64,000 bases of DNA from Clostridiales bacterium (GCA_031269465.1 JAISZB010000175.1:1-64000), one strand, 5' to 3'. Counted from the stretch's first letter, positions 44,513-55,003 are shown. Translations and numbers: made by a program. The notes: a model not told the origin generated them from the letters alone.

Positions 44513-45574
44513 TTAAACCATTTCCGGTTCTCTGACGCCAAAGCAGTTGTAGTCTTGGTAAAAATGCAATATGACTCGGCTCCCGTCAATACCAGATCTT
44601 TTCCTAACCACTTCAATCTCCATCAAGCGCGAGCCTAAACCCTTCCCATTAGCTTCGCCCCGCCCCGGCAGGGCTTCGCCCCACCTCGGCAAGGCCTCCT
44701 CCAAGATCCTTATCCGCACAAGAGCGTCGCATCTTAAAACGTCATCTCCAAGTCCGGATATAACCGCAATGATAGGGATCTTGTTGTCCTTTGCCATCTG
44801 AGAAAGCTCAATAGCCAGCTTTTCATTTTTTTCGCGCCCCGCTTCCCCGCTTGGCGAAACCATGCCTTGAAGGTTGTCTATGATTGCCGCAGGCGCAGCT
44901 CCATGCTCCAAAGAATGCTCTTTCATAGCTGACTTAAGCTGCGGGATTCCAAAATCGCCATGGCATTCATATATGTACAGATGCCCAGCATACGATGCGT
45001 AATCCCTTGCGGCCCGATGATAGAACTCCGTCTCCTTCTCTTCGAAAAGGCCGTAGCCGTTTAAAAGCTCTTCAGCCGTCTTTGCAAGCCCCGCGTCTTC
45101 GGAGTCTTTTAAAGAGAGCATAAACGTCGCGCGGCTGAGCGATTTCGCGTTCAGCTCATATTCATAGTTCTCAAGTGAAAAATAAGCGGCGCTGCGTCCT
45201 TGCTTTGCCAAATTATCAGCTATTTGAAGCGCAAACGCTGTCTTTGCCTGTGAAGGAACGGCATCAATGATAAATAGGCCTTCCCTCAATCCGCCCCCTA
45301 AAGCTGAATCCAACTCTTTAAATCCTGTCGGCCAAACGCGCTCCACTGGAAGCGCCGTCTGGGCTTCCAGTGGAGTTTCAATCAACGCGCCGCCAATATC
45401 CTCCTTGGCTAGCGCCCTTTGAAGCTTACGCTCCTTTTTTAATTGCAGGCGGCTCTTATCCTCATGCTCTTTCGCATCCGCCTGCTTTTCAAAAGCTCCG
45501 ACTTCCTGAATCGGCATCTTTAAATCATCTAAAACAAGCTCTTTAGCTTGTTTCGCTTCTATATCCCTTATCAT
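44513..45574 (-). CDS. DnaB-like RecA-fold protein with altered P-loop
   Basis: 353 residues from ATG 45574. This start is chosen because AGAAGGGGA lies about 11 bases upstream, while the longer frame from GTG 45631 has no ribosome binding site. Residues about 15-75 are charged and helical. From about 80 comes a RecA/DnaB C-terminal-like domain: TGFKELDSALGGGLREGLFI, then the P-loop position AVPSQAKTA, where DnaB has G-x-x-x-x-GKT, then AAYFSLENYEYEL (H1a-like FSLE). A Walker B-like APAAIIDNLQGMVSP is near 225 and RKRSGIDGSRVILHFYQDY (DnaB-like C-terminal motif) near 325. Gly is replaced by Ala twice in the P-loop, so ATP hydrolysis is doubtful. A short internal duplication PRWGEALPGRGEA is present. 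It may be an accessory of a plasmid-like or phage-like element. Confidence 0.75.
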   Translation of the reverse strand: MIRDIEAKQAKELVLDDLKMPIQEVGAFEKQADAKEHEDKSRLQLKKERKLQRALAKEDIGGALIETPLEAQTALPVERVWPTGFKELDSALGGGLREGLFIIDAVPSQAKTAFALQIADNLAKQGRSAAYFSLENYEYELNAKSLSRATFMLSLKDSEDAGLAKTAEELLNGYGLFEEKETEFYHRAARDYASYAGHLYIYECHGDFGIPQLKSAMKEHSLEHGAAPAAIIDNLQGMVSPSGEAGREKNEKLAIELSQMAKDNKIPIIAVISGLGDDVLRCDALVRIRILEEALPRWGEALPGRGEANGKGLGSRLMEIEVVRKRSGIDGSRVILHFYQDYNCFGVREPEMV

Positions 45575-46184
45575 TATAATTCCAATCCCCTTCTCGCCAG
45601 CTCTCTGGGCAGCGTTTAAAATCAGCGTCACATATAGGCTGACTTTTTTGGCCTTCTAACCCTGACGGGTATCCGGCGTCCATTGGCTCAAACTCTGATT
45701 TTATAAGGTTTTTACATGCGCATTCGTGATTTTTGCCCAACTAAGTTTTAAGACCTCTTTTTTGAATGCATCCATGAGAGGTTTATCTTATTATTATTCA
45801 CCAACTGCAGATTTTATGTTGATGCATCATAATAACACTTATTTAGATTGCGTGCAAGGACGAGTTTAAAAGCTGATGGCAGCTATACTGATCCGCATAT
45901 AAAGTTCCTATTTTGAAGCTTGATTATTAAACGAGCGTGAAATGGCGATATCGGCATTTCGCGATAATTGTACAGCCAAACCGCAAATTAGTAACTTTCA
46001 TGCGTTTGCGGTAGGTATGGATTCTACCCGTCTCATTAAAACGCCAGCTTTCTTGAATTTCCGGGTTTTTATTCAGAGGCGAGCCAGTAAAATCAATTCC
46101 TTTGAAAGCGTTGCCTCGCAGGAGCTCCAGATCGCGCAGCCTTGCCAAAATGGATCTCCCGCGAGGCAAAGGCATTTTTTTGAA
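45575..46184. other. Gene-free stretch
   Basis: Contains a P relative (45884-45991). Between it and the protease stop nothing could be named, and no terminator was recognised for the protease gene. Confidence 0.5.
45884..45991 (+). repeat. P element, right end lost
   Basis: TATACTGATCCGCATATAAAG, GAAGCTTGATTATTAAACGAG, core ATGGCGATATCGGCAT, then TGTACAGCCAAACCGCAAATTAG. Confidence 0.65.
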
Positions 46185-49100
46185 TCAGCGCTTGCCTTTA
46201 ACTCCAATCTCGCTCTCAAACTCAGCCGCTTGAGCTTGAGTTAAAACCCCGTCCTTTTCGAGTTTTCCTAAAAGCGTCTCATCTGAGCCCTTCTGAACAG
46301 AAATAAGGGCTTTCACCATCATCACTACCGCATCCGAACGTTGGAATTCAAAAGCTGAAGCAAACGCGCTCTTTTCGTTGCCAGAGAGCATGTTGATTGA
46401 AACCGCTTTATCCATGGCGCCCGTAAAAGCAAAGTCTCCGCTTTTCTCGCTGTAGCCGAGGATCCTTAGAAGAAACGCCGTGAATTCTCCTGTAGTAACA
46501 GGGCGATCAGCCGCCAAAATCGTGTGCTCGCCATCAATTCCCGCTGTGATTCCGATAGAGTATGCATAAGCGGCTATGTTCCGGCCCCATTCAGGGACAT
46601 CCGTGAAAGTGCATGCGCCGCTGTATGCGGACGCCTCAGCCGCAAGTCCCATGAGCCTCACCGTCAACGCTATTGACTCCAATCTTGTAAGAGGCTTGTC
46701 AAGCTCATACTTCGGACTTCCGTCCTCGTTTTTCCCCGTTCCTGCGAATAATTCCAGTTTGTAAAGCTGGAAAGCGAGATCCTTTGACGCTTGCCTATAT
46801 TCTTCAATGGCGTTCGCCCGCGCAATGACTTCAAGAGGCTTGAGCGGTGAAACGCTTTGAGCTGCTTCAGATGAAGAATCTGCCTCATTTGGATCCGCTT
46901 CAGATGAAAGAGACGCATCATCTAGATCCGTTTCAGATGAAGAATCCGCCACATCTTGATCCGCTTTAGTCTCAGAATAAGCGTTGTAGGATCCTGCCGC
47001 CGCTGCCATTGAAGGCTTCATTGACGATCCCTGCGCGCTTTTCGGCGGCCCGGAAGCGGCGGCATCATGCGCCGCCAATACTGTCAAGCTGAAGGCTCTG
47101 CTATCCGAGCCATAATCATTTGAAGAGGAAATTGTAAAGCTGTATGAACCCTTAACTGAAGGATTTCCTGTTATCATTCCTGTCTTGGGGCTTAATTCCA
47201 GCCCTGAGGGAAGCCGCCCTCCTTTTATCTTGAAGGTTATATCCCCCGTGCCCGAGGCGGAAACAGGCTGATTATACAACACTCCGACAACTGCGTCCGG
47301 GAGGCTTGAGGACTCTATATGCGGGGCTTTGGGCGCTTCTTTCACCGCTATAGAAAAGCTCTTCTTTGTCGAGCCGGCTGAGTTTTCTGCAGTTAGTGCA
47401 AATGAGAAGCTTCCGTTTTTGGACGCAGTTCCGGAAATAATCCCAGAAGGTTCCAGATTGAGCCCCAGCGGCAGGTTTCCTCCCGCTAACGACCAGGTGA
47501 CTGGGGCGTCTCCTGAGGCTTCGAGCTTATGATTGTATAAAGCGCCAACAGTTGCGTCCGGTAAGCTTGAGGTCAAAATTTCAGGCTTTGCCTTTTGTTT
47601 TCTGATTCTTATTAAAGTTTCCGCTTCGTCAGCTCCCCATCTGTTCTGAGCTGAAACCTTAAAGGCAAACTCGCCGCTTTCTGCGGGGATTCCAGATACT
47701 TCTCCCGTTATTTCAGATAGCGCCAAGCCGAGCGGGAGCCTTCCCGAAGATATCTTCCAAACTATCGACGCGTCTCCCTCGGAAAAGAATGCATGGGAGT
47801 AATCAGCCCCCACCTCGCCTTCAGGCATGGATATCCCCCTTACGCGAGGGGCTAAAATGTCCTCAGCAGGAGGGCTTATCCTCTCCAGCAGCAGATTCAC
47901 GCCCCTCAAATCTGAATTAACCTCAAATTCAGCGCTGGCGGCAGTCTTATAGCCATCCATTGAGGCTTCAATATAAAATCCAGCTCCGCGCTCCGCATCA
48001 GCCAGCTTATATTTTCCGCCGCTATCGGCCTTTGTTGCCATACCTGTGTAGACGCCATCCTTCATCAACCGCACTTCGGCTTCGAGTCCATTCGGCGCGT
48101 CGCTTCCTTTTATAATCCCTTCTATTTCGCATAACGCCTTTACTAGCGAAATGTCTATGCCTGAAACATCCCCCTCAACCGTAAAAACCTCTGTAGAGAA
48201 TTTGAGATAGCCAGCCATGACAGCTTCTATCCAGCAATTTGAGCCATATTCGATGGCGTTAAAGATAAAGGTTGAGCCGGTTTCAGCTTCGATTGCGATG
48301 CCGTACGGCTTTAGCGACAATGAAACGGGAAGCCCCGCTTCAGCGCCTTCTGCTGATGCAAATCCGCTAATGCTGAAATAAAGCTTTTTAAGATTTACGT
48401 TCAGCTTAGTTATATCAGCTAAGACGCTTAATAAAGGAGTTTCCGAGCTTTCATACCCCGGCATAGAGACTCTTATGCTGTAGGTTCCGGGGATGATTCC
48501 GGAAATTTCATATCTCCCATCCGCATCAGCATAAACTGAAGGCAAAGCGGCTTCTCCATTTTGCAAGAGAGCAATTTCCGCTTGAAGCCTGGCTTCGCCT
48601 CCTGAAATGATTCCGCTTATCGAAAGAAGCTCTCTATCGAGTTGGAATGACATTTGCATATCTTCCGAGACGGAAAAGGCTTCGCTCATTAAGGCGATAT
48701 GCCCAGGCATGCTAACTTCAAGGGAATACCCGCTTCCCGCCTCCAAACGCAGTGCATATGCTCCGTCAATGCCGGCATATACGGGAGCGCCGACTGGAGT
48801 TGCGTTTCTCAGAATCTGAATCATAGCTTGGAGGCCGATTCCAGAGCCTTTTTCCAAGATGAAGCCGGATATCTCAAAGACTTGCTTTGGAAGTTCCAAG
48901 TCTTTTCCGCTGATGTCGCCAGATACCTCGAATTCATCCGTAACCGCCGCCGCGTATCCGCTATGCGTAGCTTCCACCGCATACCCGGAACCGTACTCTA
49001 CTCCTGCTATCTGATACTTTCCATCACTTTGAGCGTAGACGGCCCCGCCGACGGGAATGCCTCCCTTTTTAAGCTGCACCAGAGCCGGAATTCCCTCTAG

Positions 49101-52016
49101 AGCGTCGCTGCCGATTATCGTTCCTCGAACGGAGCAGTAAATCTTTACAAGAATCAGATCCACGCCTGTTTTATCTTCATAAGCGTCAAACGCTATGGAA
49201 GACTGCGCATACCCATGCACAGACGCTTCGATCTCATATGAAGGGCCCGCTCGCACGCCTGTGAACGCATACGCGCCGTCAGTTCCCGCAAATGTTTCCA
49301 TTACGGTTTCAGAGCCTTGCTTAAGCTTTATAAGAGCTGGAAGCTTCTCTGACTCATCTGAGGCCACTGCGCCCCTAATAGTGAATGTCTTCCTCAAAAG
49401 TGCGAGATCCTTGCCCGAAACATCAGAGGAGACATGGAATACTCCAGTGCTTCCGCTATTATACCCCTTAATGGAAGCAACTATCTCATAGTCGCCCTTT
49501 TCAAGAGAGTGTATGGAGTACCGGCCATCAGAATCCGCAGCAACCGGCGCTCCGACATCCTCGCCATCCTTTTTCAGCTGGATTTCAGCGGAAAGCCCGA
49601 ATTTATCCTCGATATCCGTTATTGCGCCTGATATGGAGAAGATATTCTTTTCTAGAATCAAATTCATGCCATCCACATCTGAAATCACTTCAAAGACAGC
49701 GGATTCATTCATGCCAAACCCTGGCGCTGACGCGGACAAAGCATACCCTGAGCCGTATTCCACGCTGGAGAATGAATATTTGCCGTCTTTATCAGAACTC
49801 GAGGATAGCGCAATCACTCCATCCCGCATAAGAAATACATCTGCGGCGATGCCTGCGCCGCTTTTATCCGTTATCGTTCCAGAGACTTCAAATGCGAGCC
49901 TTTCAAGAGCCAAATCCTTGCCAAAGTCATCTGATGCAGCAGAAAACAGAGCCGTTGAGGCGGTTTTATAGCCAGGCGCTGAAGCTTCCACTTCATAGCC
50001 ATCTCCAGGCTCCGCAAGCAGAACATATCTTCCGTCCTCATCGCAGTCTGACTGAAGACCAATCGGGACGCCATTTTTCATGAGCCTTGCCGACGCCTTG
50101 GCGTCCGCTTTAACAATGCCTGAAATGACGTATGCCTTTCTTGCAAGCTGGACATTCATGGAGGATATGTCGCCGTTCACTGAAAAAGCCTCAGAAACGT
50201 ACGATTCGTATCCTAAAGCTGAAACTTCAAGCGTATAGCCGTTTGAAGGCTGCACGCCAGGTATTCTATAGCTTCCGTCGGCTCCAGATTCAACAAGGCC
50301 TCCCAAAGCTTCTCCGTCAATTTTCAGAACAATTGCGGCGCCGCTCAAGCCGACGTAAGCGTCGCTTCCTGAAACAAATCCTGAAATCTCATAGGGGCTG
50401 GCGGTTATGGCCTTTATATTTAAGTTTCCGTCACTTTTTGTCAGGTTAAAGTCATACCAATTTCTTCCGTCTCCAGAATAATAGCTTTCTCCCTCATGGG
50501 CCTGTGATATGGAGTATCCCTCTAGCGAATCTTCAAATGGGAGGAAGCCGTTTCTTCCTGAAGCATCGGAAAACTTTACTGCAACAGCGAATTTTTCACC
50601 CGCCGCGCCTAAAGCGACAGGAGGAAATTCCACAGTATAGTAGCCAGGCCAAACAAATGATACTCCGCTTGCCGCTTTCACCACGTTTTCCAAATCATTG
50701 AGATTGAGCGACTGGGCGTCAGCGAAGTTTTTTATTACGTATACATCTATAGACGCATTCGGAATGCTTATAAAGGTCTTTATGCCAGTCAAGCGCTCGC
50801 CGCCGGTTTCAGCTTCGAACGCATTCGCGCCGTATCGAGCGGCTTCAGGAGCTGTATAATAGGCCACATTTCCAAGGGGATCATGCTCGTATACTGTCAA
50901 TTCGCTATCATAAGGCTTAACTCCATCAATTGCGTAAGGACTCAGAGGCGATTTCTGATCCTCGTATGAAATCCAAAAGAAACCGCCGTCCCCCCAATTT
51001 CCGCCCCAGCTGTTCTTTGCCAGCCATGCGCCGTTTTGGGAAGGCTGTATGTTGAAATTTTCCTTAGGAAAATTGTCATCCCAGCCTACAAAGGCCACTG
51101 CATGGTTTTCGGCGTTCGTTCCGTTGTAGAAGTAGGCGTATTCATCCTGGTTGTAATAAGCGTCGCTTAGATTGAAATGCATGGCGGCCGAGAATGAGCC
51201 GTATTCAATTATGGCTTGCTTAAGCTTTTCCGTGTTTATGCGGGCCTTATCCGCGTCACCCAGGAAAAGGACGTTTTGAACAGTATAGCTCTTTTCCTTT
51301 CCTTCAATTTCCGCCATTTCTAGAAATGGAAGATTTACGGAGGCAGAGGATGCACCGAGAGGAAAATCCTCCTCATTTACAACTCCTGACAAGGCGCCCC
51401 CCCTGATGAGATACGCCGCAGCCATGAAGCGGTTGCCCGCGCCTGCGGCGCGACGCTGAAAGCCTTGCGATATGTTTCCATTTTTGCCGTCGGGGTCATT
51501 TGATGTTGAATAAGCCATATGGAGTTCAGAAATGCCACCGTCAAAGGAAAAGCCCTGCTTTCTCATAAGGCTTTCTATAATGGAGTTTGTGGAAAACACC
51601 CAGCACAGATCCAAAAAGCCTTGATCCTTAGCCGCTGAAGCATAACCCAAATCTCTCGCGCTGTAGTACGCCGGCAGAGACTCTCCCAACAATGGGCTGC
51701 GCATAGCCCCCCTAAAGACTGGATATTCCAGGCTCGCAGGCTCTGGCGCGAGGCTTCCGATGAAGCCTGAAGACACGATTACATCCTCTAGGCCGATTTC
51801 ATTTTCGCTTTCTATGTCAAGCGCGCTCCCGGAAGCTGTTTGATCCTCTTCCGCTATAAAACCGCTTTCGATCATGGCGTCCTCTTCAGCCAAGGCGCCC
51901 TCTCCGGTTGATAATGAATCTGCTGATGCAGCAAAAGGGGCTGCCGTCAAAACGATCGCAATTGCCATTGCCAGAGACAGCCAGCGCTTTATCTTTTCCT
52001 TGTCAAAATTTTGCAT
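46185..52016 (-). CDS. Giant secreted papain-like protease with repeat domains and SLH region
   Basis: 1943 residues. Signal peptide 1-32. Peptidase C1 (papain-like) domain, about 110-360, has Gln132 and Cys138 (DQGFLDLCWVFST), His305 (NAENHAVAFVGWDD) and Asn335 (WLAKNSWGGNWGDGGFFWISY), so the full catalytic set is present. A lectin-like domain (about 375-540) follows. Ten carboxypeptidase-regulatory-like (beta-sandwich) repeats of about 84 residues, each opening (I/V)xG and containing DG.Y.(I/F), cover about 545-1390. Three putative-Ig repeats (PDA(T/V)VG.LYN ... GLPLGL) cover about 1391-1649. A Ser/Glu/Asp-rich linker with SSSEAD-like repeats leads to an SLH-like C-terminal region (about 1736-1943; TFTDVPEWGRNIAAYAYSIGI) that should bind the secondary wall polymer. 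AAGGAGGATGGC precedes the ATG. It is probably displayed on the cell surface; its target is unknown. Confidence 0.93.
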   Translation of the reverse strand: MQNFDKEKIKRWLSLAMAIAIVLTAAPFAASADSLSTGEGALAEEDAMIESGFIAEEDQTASGSALDIESENEIGLEDVIVSSGFIGSLAPEPASLEYPVFRGAMRSPLLGESLPAYYSARDLGYASAAKDQGFLDLCWVFSTNSIIESLMRKQGFSFDGGISELHMAYSTSNDPDGKNGNISQGFQRRAAGAGNRFMAAAYLIRGGALSGVVNEEDFPLGASSASVNLPFLEMAEIEGKEKSYTVQNVLFLGDADKARINTEKLKQAIIEYGSFSAAMHFNLSDAYYNQDEYAYFYNGTNAENHAVAFVGWDDNFPKENFNIQPSQNGAWLAKNSWGGNWGDGGFFWISYEDQKSPLSPYAIDGVKPYDSELTVYEHDPLGNVAYYTAPEAARYGANAFEAETGGERLTGIKTFISIPNASIDVYVIKNFADAQSLNLNDLENVVKAASGVSFVWPGYYTVEFPPVALGAAGEKFAVAVKFSDASGRNGFLPFEDSLEGYSISQAHEGESYYSGDGRNWYDFNLTKSDGNLNIKAITASPYEISGFVSGSDAYVGLSGAAIVLKIDGEALGGLVESGADGSYRIPGVQPSNGYTLEVSALGYESYVSEAFSVNGDISSMNVQLARKAYVISGIVKADAKASARLMKNGVPIGLQSDCDEDGRYVLLAEPGDGYEVEASAPGYKTASTALFSAASDDFGKDLALERLAFEVSGTITDKSGAGIAADVFLMRDGVIALSSSSDKDGKYSFSSVEYGSGYALSASAPGFGMNESAVFEVISDVDGMNLILEKNIFSISGAITDIEDKFGLSAEIQLKKDGEDVGAPVAADSDGRYSIHSLEKGDYEIVASIKGYNSGSTGVFHVSSDVSGKDLALLRKTFTIRGAVASDESEKLPALIKLKQGSETVMETFAGTDGAYAFTGVRAGPSYEIEASVHGYAQSSIAFDAYEDKTGVDLILVKIYCSVRGTIIGSDALEGIPALVQLKKGGIPVGGAVYAQSDGKYQIAGVEYGSGYAVEATHSGYAAAVTDEFEVSGDISGKDLELPKQVFEISGFILEKGSGIGLQAMIQILRNATPVGAPVYAGIDGAYALRLEAGSGYSLEVSMPGHIALMSEAFSVSEDMQMSFQLDRELLSISGIISGGEARLQAEIALLQNGEAALPSVYADADGRYEISGIIPGTYSIRVSMPGYESSETPLLSVLADITKLNVNLKKLYFSISGFASAEGAEAGLPVSLSLKPYGIAIEAETGSTFIFNAIEYGSNCWIEAVMAGYLKFSTEVFTVEGDVSGIDISLVKALCEIEGIIKGSDAPNGLEAEVRLMKDGVYTGMATKADSGGKYKLADAERGAGFYIEASMDGYKTAASAEFEVNSDLRGVNLLLERISPPAEDILAPRVRGISMPEGEVGADYSHAFFSEGDASIVWKISSGRLPLGLALSEITGEVSGIPAESGEFAFKVSAQNRWGADEAETLIRIRKQKAKPEILTSSLPDATVGALYNHKLEASGDAPVTWSLAGGNLPLGLNLEPSGIISGTASKNGSFSFALTAENSAGSTKKSFSIAVKEAPKAPHIESSSLPDAVVGVLYNQPVSASGTGDITFKIKGGRLPSGLELSPKTGMITGNPSVKGSYSFTISSSNDYGSDSRAFSLTVLAAHDAAASGPPKSAQGSSMKPSMAAAAGSYNAYSETKADQDVADSSSETDLDDASLSSEADPNEADSSSEAAQSVSPLKPLEVIARANAIEEYRQASKDLAFQLYKLELFAGTGKNEDGSPKYELDKPLTRLESIALTVRLMGLAAEASAYSGACTFTDVPEWGRNIAAYAYSIGITAGIDGEHTILAADRPVTTGEFTAFLLRILGYSEKSGDFAFTGAMDKAVSINMLSGNEKSAFASAFEFQRSDAVVMMVKALISVQKGSDETLLGKLEKDGVLTQAQAAEFESEIGVKGKR

Positions 52017-53359
52017 GCCATCCTCCTTTTATCCCGCAGCGCGCTATATGCACTGATCGCATATGAAAGTTCAGATTTTGAAGATTGACTATGCAATGCA
52101 TCGGTTCGTTTAATTGCGCATCACTATATTTAAACAAAATGGAAGAGTCAATAGCTTCGTTTTATATATCGGCAAATCACTAGAAATATCTAGTGATGAG
52201 GCATAAGTGAATTGCTGGAAGAGCGTAAAAGCCAGTATAAAAGAAGCGAAGGACTATCGCTATGCTGATTTGCATATGAAATGCCCAGTGCGCCCTGAAA
52301 CGGACAAGCGCGATAAATGCCTTCGCGGCCGCTCAAAGATGCCGCCTTTGGCAAGCGGCTGAAATCGCTGCCTGCCATTTCGCTGCCTATCCGAAAGGGA
52401 AGCCGGTCGGGGGGCGCGGCATGCCGCCGCTCCATATGGGGCGGTCGTCTTCAGCCCGCGCGCGAAAGGTGATGCAAGAGCGCGTGGATTTTATGTGGTT
52501 GCGCCTATCGGCGGCATAGCTATGCGATGGTGTAAAGCGAGGCAGTGGAGGAATATAAAAATAGAGGCGTATGACTGCATATCAGCATAAATGGGGGTTG
52601 CCTGAACTGGATGGAAATATCCGTGCGAGGCGAAGCGGCTCCCGAAACAACAAGGGTGAGTTTCAGCATGAAACTCACCCTGGCGGTGAGCCTAGCGCTT
52701 AACTTTTCTCACGCTTGCTCACCTTTAGAGATGGATAATTATGAGTTTGAAATCACGCTAATAAGCGATATGGATATACTTAAAACTGGATTCTGAAAGA
52801 TGAGGGAACGCCTAATAGCTTTTTTGGGCGAAAGTTTCATTGTAAAATGAAATGCAACAGACACAGCCATTGAAAGTCCTTAGGGAGACGCTGCATCATT
52901 GAGTTTGCGACTCATCAACGAAAGGGGCGCTCTCTGTGGATCAATGCAAGCGCAGCGCGAAATGCCGAGCGTTTCAATGCCGCCGTTCGAGCGCGGGGAG
53001 TTCAAGGAGCTTTTAAGGGAGGAGCCCAGCGCGCGGCACATCGCCGCAGGAATCGGCGGGGGTGAGAGCGCCGGCTGACGGTCGAAAAAATCACCGCGGC
53101 GTTCGCCGATTTTGAGCGGGAGGCGCAGGGAAGGCTGTCTTCAACCTATAAAGGGGAGGAGGACAAAATAAAGGTCAACCTGAATTTTGCAACATCATCG
53201 CAAAACCTAGTGCAGGCAGTCTTAAATGCGTTATAGTCCTATTTGGCTATAATTAAGCATTTTACAGGCTAAAAGCATATTGCGCAATTAAGTGCGGCAG
53301 TACTAGATACCGAGAAAAACTTGCGGCGCTAATAAATAAAGCATCAGAGAAAGATTGAA
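52017..53359. other. Gene-free or decayed stretch upstream of the giant protease
   Basis: Holds a diverged P relative (52047-52130). Around 52930-53075 the plus strand has a coding-like stretch (PPFERGEFKELLREEPSARH) with no start or family, probably a remnant. No clear promoter for the protease was identified. Confidence 0.45.
52047..52130. repeat. P-element relative, degenerate
   Basis: TGCACTGATCGCATATGAAAGTTC, GAAGATTGACTATGCAATGC, then GCGCATCACTATATT. It lies about 30 bases before the protease start codon, in the promoter region. Confidence 0.4.
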
Positions 53360-53806
53360 ATGGCGCTTGAAAATGTCAAAATCTGTGGCGCACTTGCCAG
53401 CGAGGCGGTGATATTCGCAGAGCAGAGGGCTGTTTAACCTAATGACGCTCGGCGTATTCAAGACGGGCAAAAGCACGCTTGTCAATTCTGTTATAGGGTT
53501 GAAAGCCGTAAAACCAAAACTGTGGCTTGCTCCGCCGTTGTCACCGAGAATGCCGCAGGCAGGGACGCAAATCATGCGACCATTTTTTTCCGCGGCGGCA
53601 GACAAGAGCCTAAGCGCGTCACTCTCGACAAGTTCATTGACGACTATGCCCTGACCATCGAAGATGCGGAAGAAACGGAAGCTACAGGGCATATCGCGCG
53701 TTTTGAGAACATCGGCCACGCCGTCATTGAAAGCGACAACCGCTTTTTTGAGTACGGGCTTACGCTCATTGACAGTTCCGGCCTGGAAGACAGGGACACA
53801 GTCTGA
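53360..53806 (+). pseudogene. Dynamin-like GTPase, truncated and frameshifted
   Basis: Order of pieces: ENVKICGALASEAVIFAEQ; then TLGVFKTGKSTLVNSVIGLK, a P-loop (G1) of the dynamin type; after a frameshift near 53510, TVACSAVVTENAAGRDANHA, EPKRVTLDKFIDDYAL and YGLTLIDSSGLEDRD (G3, DxxG). It stops with TGA in TV-stop, directly before the switch-adjacent region. The stalk and membrane-binding parts are missing. Bacterial dynamin-like proteins act in membrane remodelling or stress; this copy cannot. Confidence 0.7.
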
Positions 53807-54352
53807 ACACCTGCGGCTGCCATTTCCGGATCAATTTAATGACTTTATAGTTAAAATGACAATTTAATACCCCCTGTCTTTATCCAATTTTAATCCGCAA
53901 TTTCGTTGAGAATGCATAGCCTGTTTTTATGAAATAATACATTGAAGATGCATATTCTGATGAAATCGAAGGAATATTCGCTAAGATAAGCAGAACCCCA
54001 TCAATACCAAACATATTTTCTTAATTCTTAAAATAAAATATTATAATCTTTAAATTCTGATTGTCAAGATTATGTATAAACGACAGCCGAGTAGCATACC
54101 ATCGGAATGCTATTGTAATTTAGCAGCAACTCTTCCATTATTCCCAGCTGTCGTACAGTATCTCAAATTAAGCTCATATTCGTCATTAAGTACGTTGCTA
54201 TAGCCTATCATTGCCTTTAATTCGCTATATTTCTATGAATTTTTCCCATTTAGGGCTTTTCAAGGAAGTTGAGCTATGATACAATGATTTAACAGGCTCA
54301 AAAATATCTAAAGGAGCGGAGGCGGCCGCCCTTTGGAAAGCGAGGAATCTAT
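53807..54352. other. Gene-free AT-rich stretch
   Basis: No repeat that I recognise. Near 54262-54290, TTTTCA and TACAAT are 17 bases apart and might be the promoter of the next gene, but the -35 match is poor. Confidence 0.4.
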
Positions 54353-54937
54353 ATGGTTAGAACAATAAACTTCAAAAATTGCGACATAAAATATTGGATT
54401 GATGAATTGCCAAGCATATCAATACCAGACAAGAAAACCATTATTGACGCAGTTTTTGAAACTACTGAAGCATCCTTTCTAAGAACTGAAATGGCTATAG
54501 AAATATTCCTGCATTTGGACTCAAACTATTATGACTATGGACTTTTAGGAGTGGAATACACTCCAATACCCGAGGCTGACTATGTCGAGATAGTTATGAA
54601 CTGCTCTACCAATAAGAATAATAACGTAAAATATGAGGACTCAATAATTAAAAGCTATTCCAGCGTTTATGTAGGAATTCCAGAAGGATATGTAAATTAT
54701 GTAATGAATAGAGTGGCAAGCTATCTTATCAGCAAGAATGTGCAGCCTGGCGTATTGAACTTCGTAGTCTCAGTAAACGATATCGTAGGCTCCAGTCCAA
54801 GGCTATTCGGAGATTTAGCTGAAATGCTCATAAATCTCATCATTCACGTAAACAACCGGCATGGCATGCAAGATTTGGACAAGCTAGTAAAAGAAGTCTT
54901 CTATGCCTCAAGCCTGTGCTTTTGGAGAAGAAGGTAA
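54353..54937 (+). CDS. Hypothetical protein
   Basis: 194 residues, start ATG after GCGAGGAATCTAT. It is rich in Asn, Ile, Tyr and Asp, with mixed helix and strand and no signal peptide or membrane helix. No domain is recognised. Base composition is more AT-rich than in its neighbours, which may mean recent acquisition. A terminator follows 70 bases later, so it is probably expressed alone. Confidence 0.7.
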   Translation: MVRTINFKNCDIKYWIDELPSISIPDKKTIIDAVFETTEASFLRTEMAIEIFLHLDSNYYDYGLLGVEYTPIPEADYVEIVMNCSTNKNNNVKYEDSIIKSYSSVYVGIPEGYVNYVMNRVASYLISKNVQPGVLNFVVSVNDIVGSSPRLFGDLAEMLINLIIHVNNRHGMQDLDKLVKEVFYASSLCFWRRR

Positions 54938-55003
54938 AAATCTCCCTAGGCAATGCCAGCATGAAGATAGTCTAAAGACAACTCAGCGTTAAGCATTGCA
55001 AAA

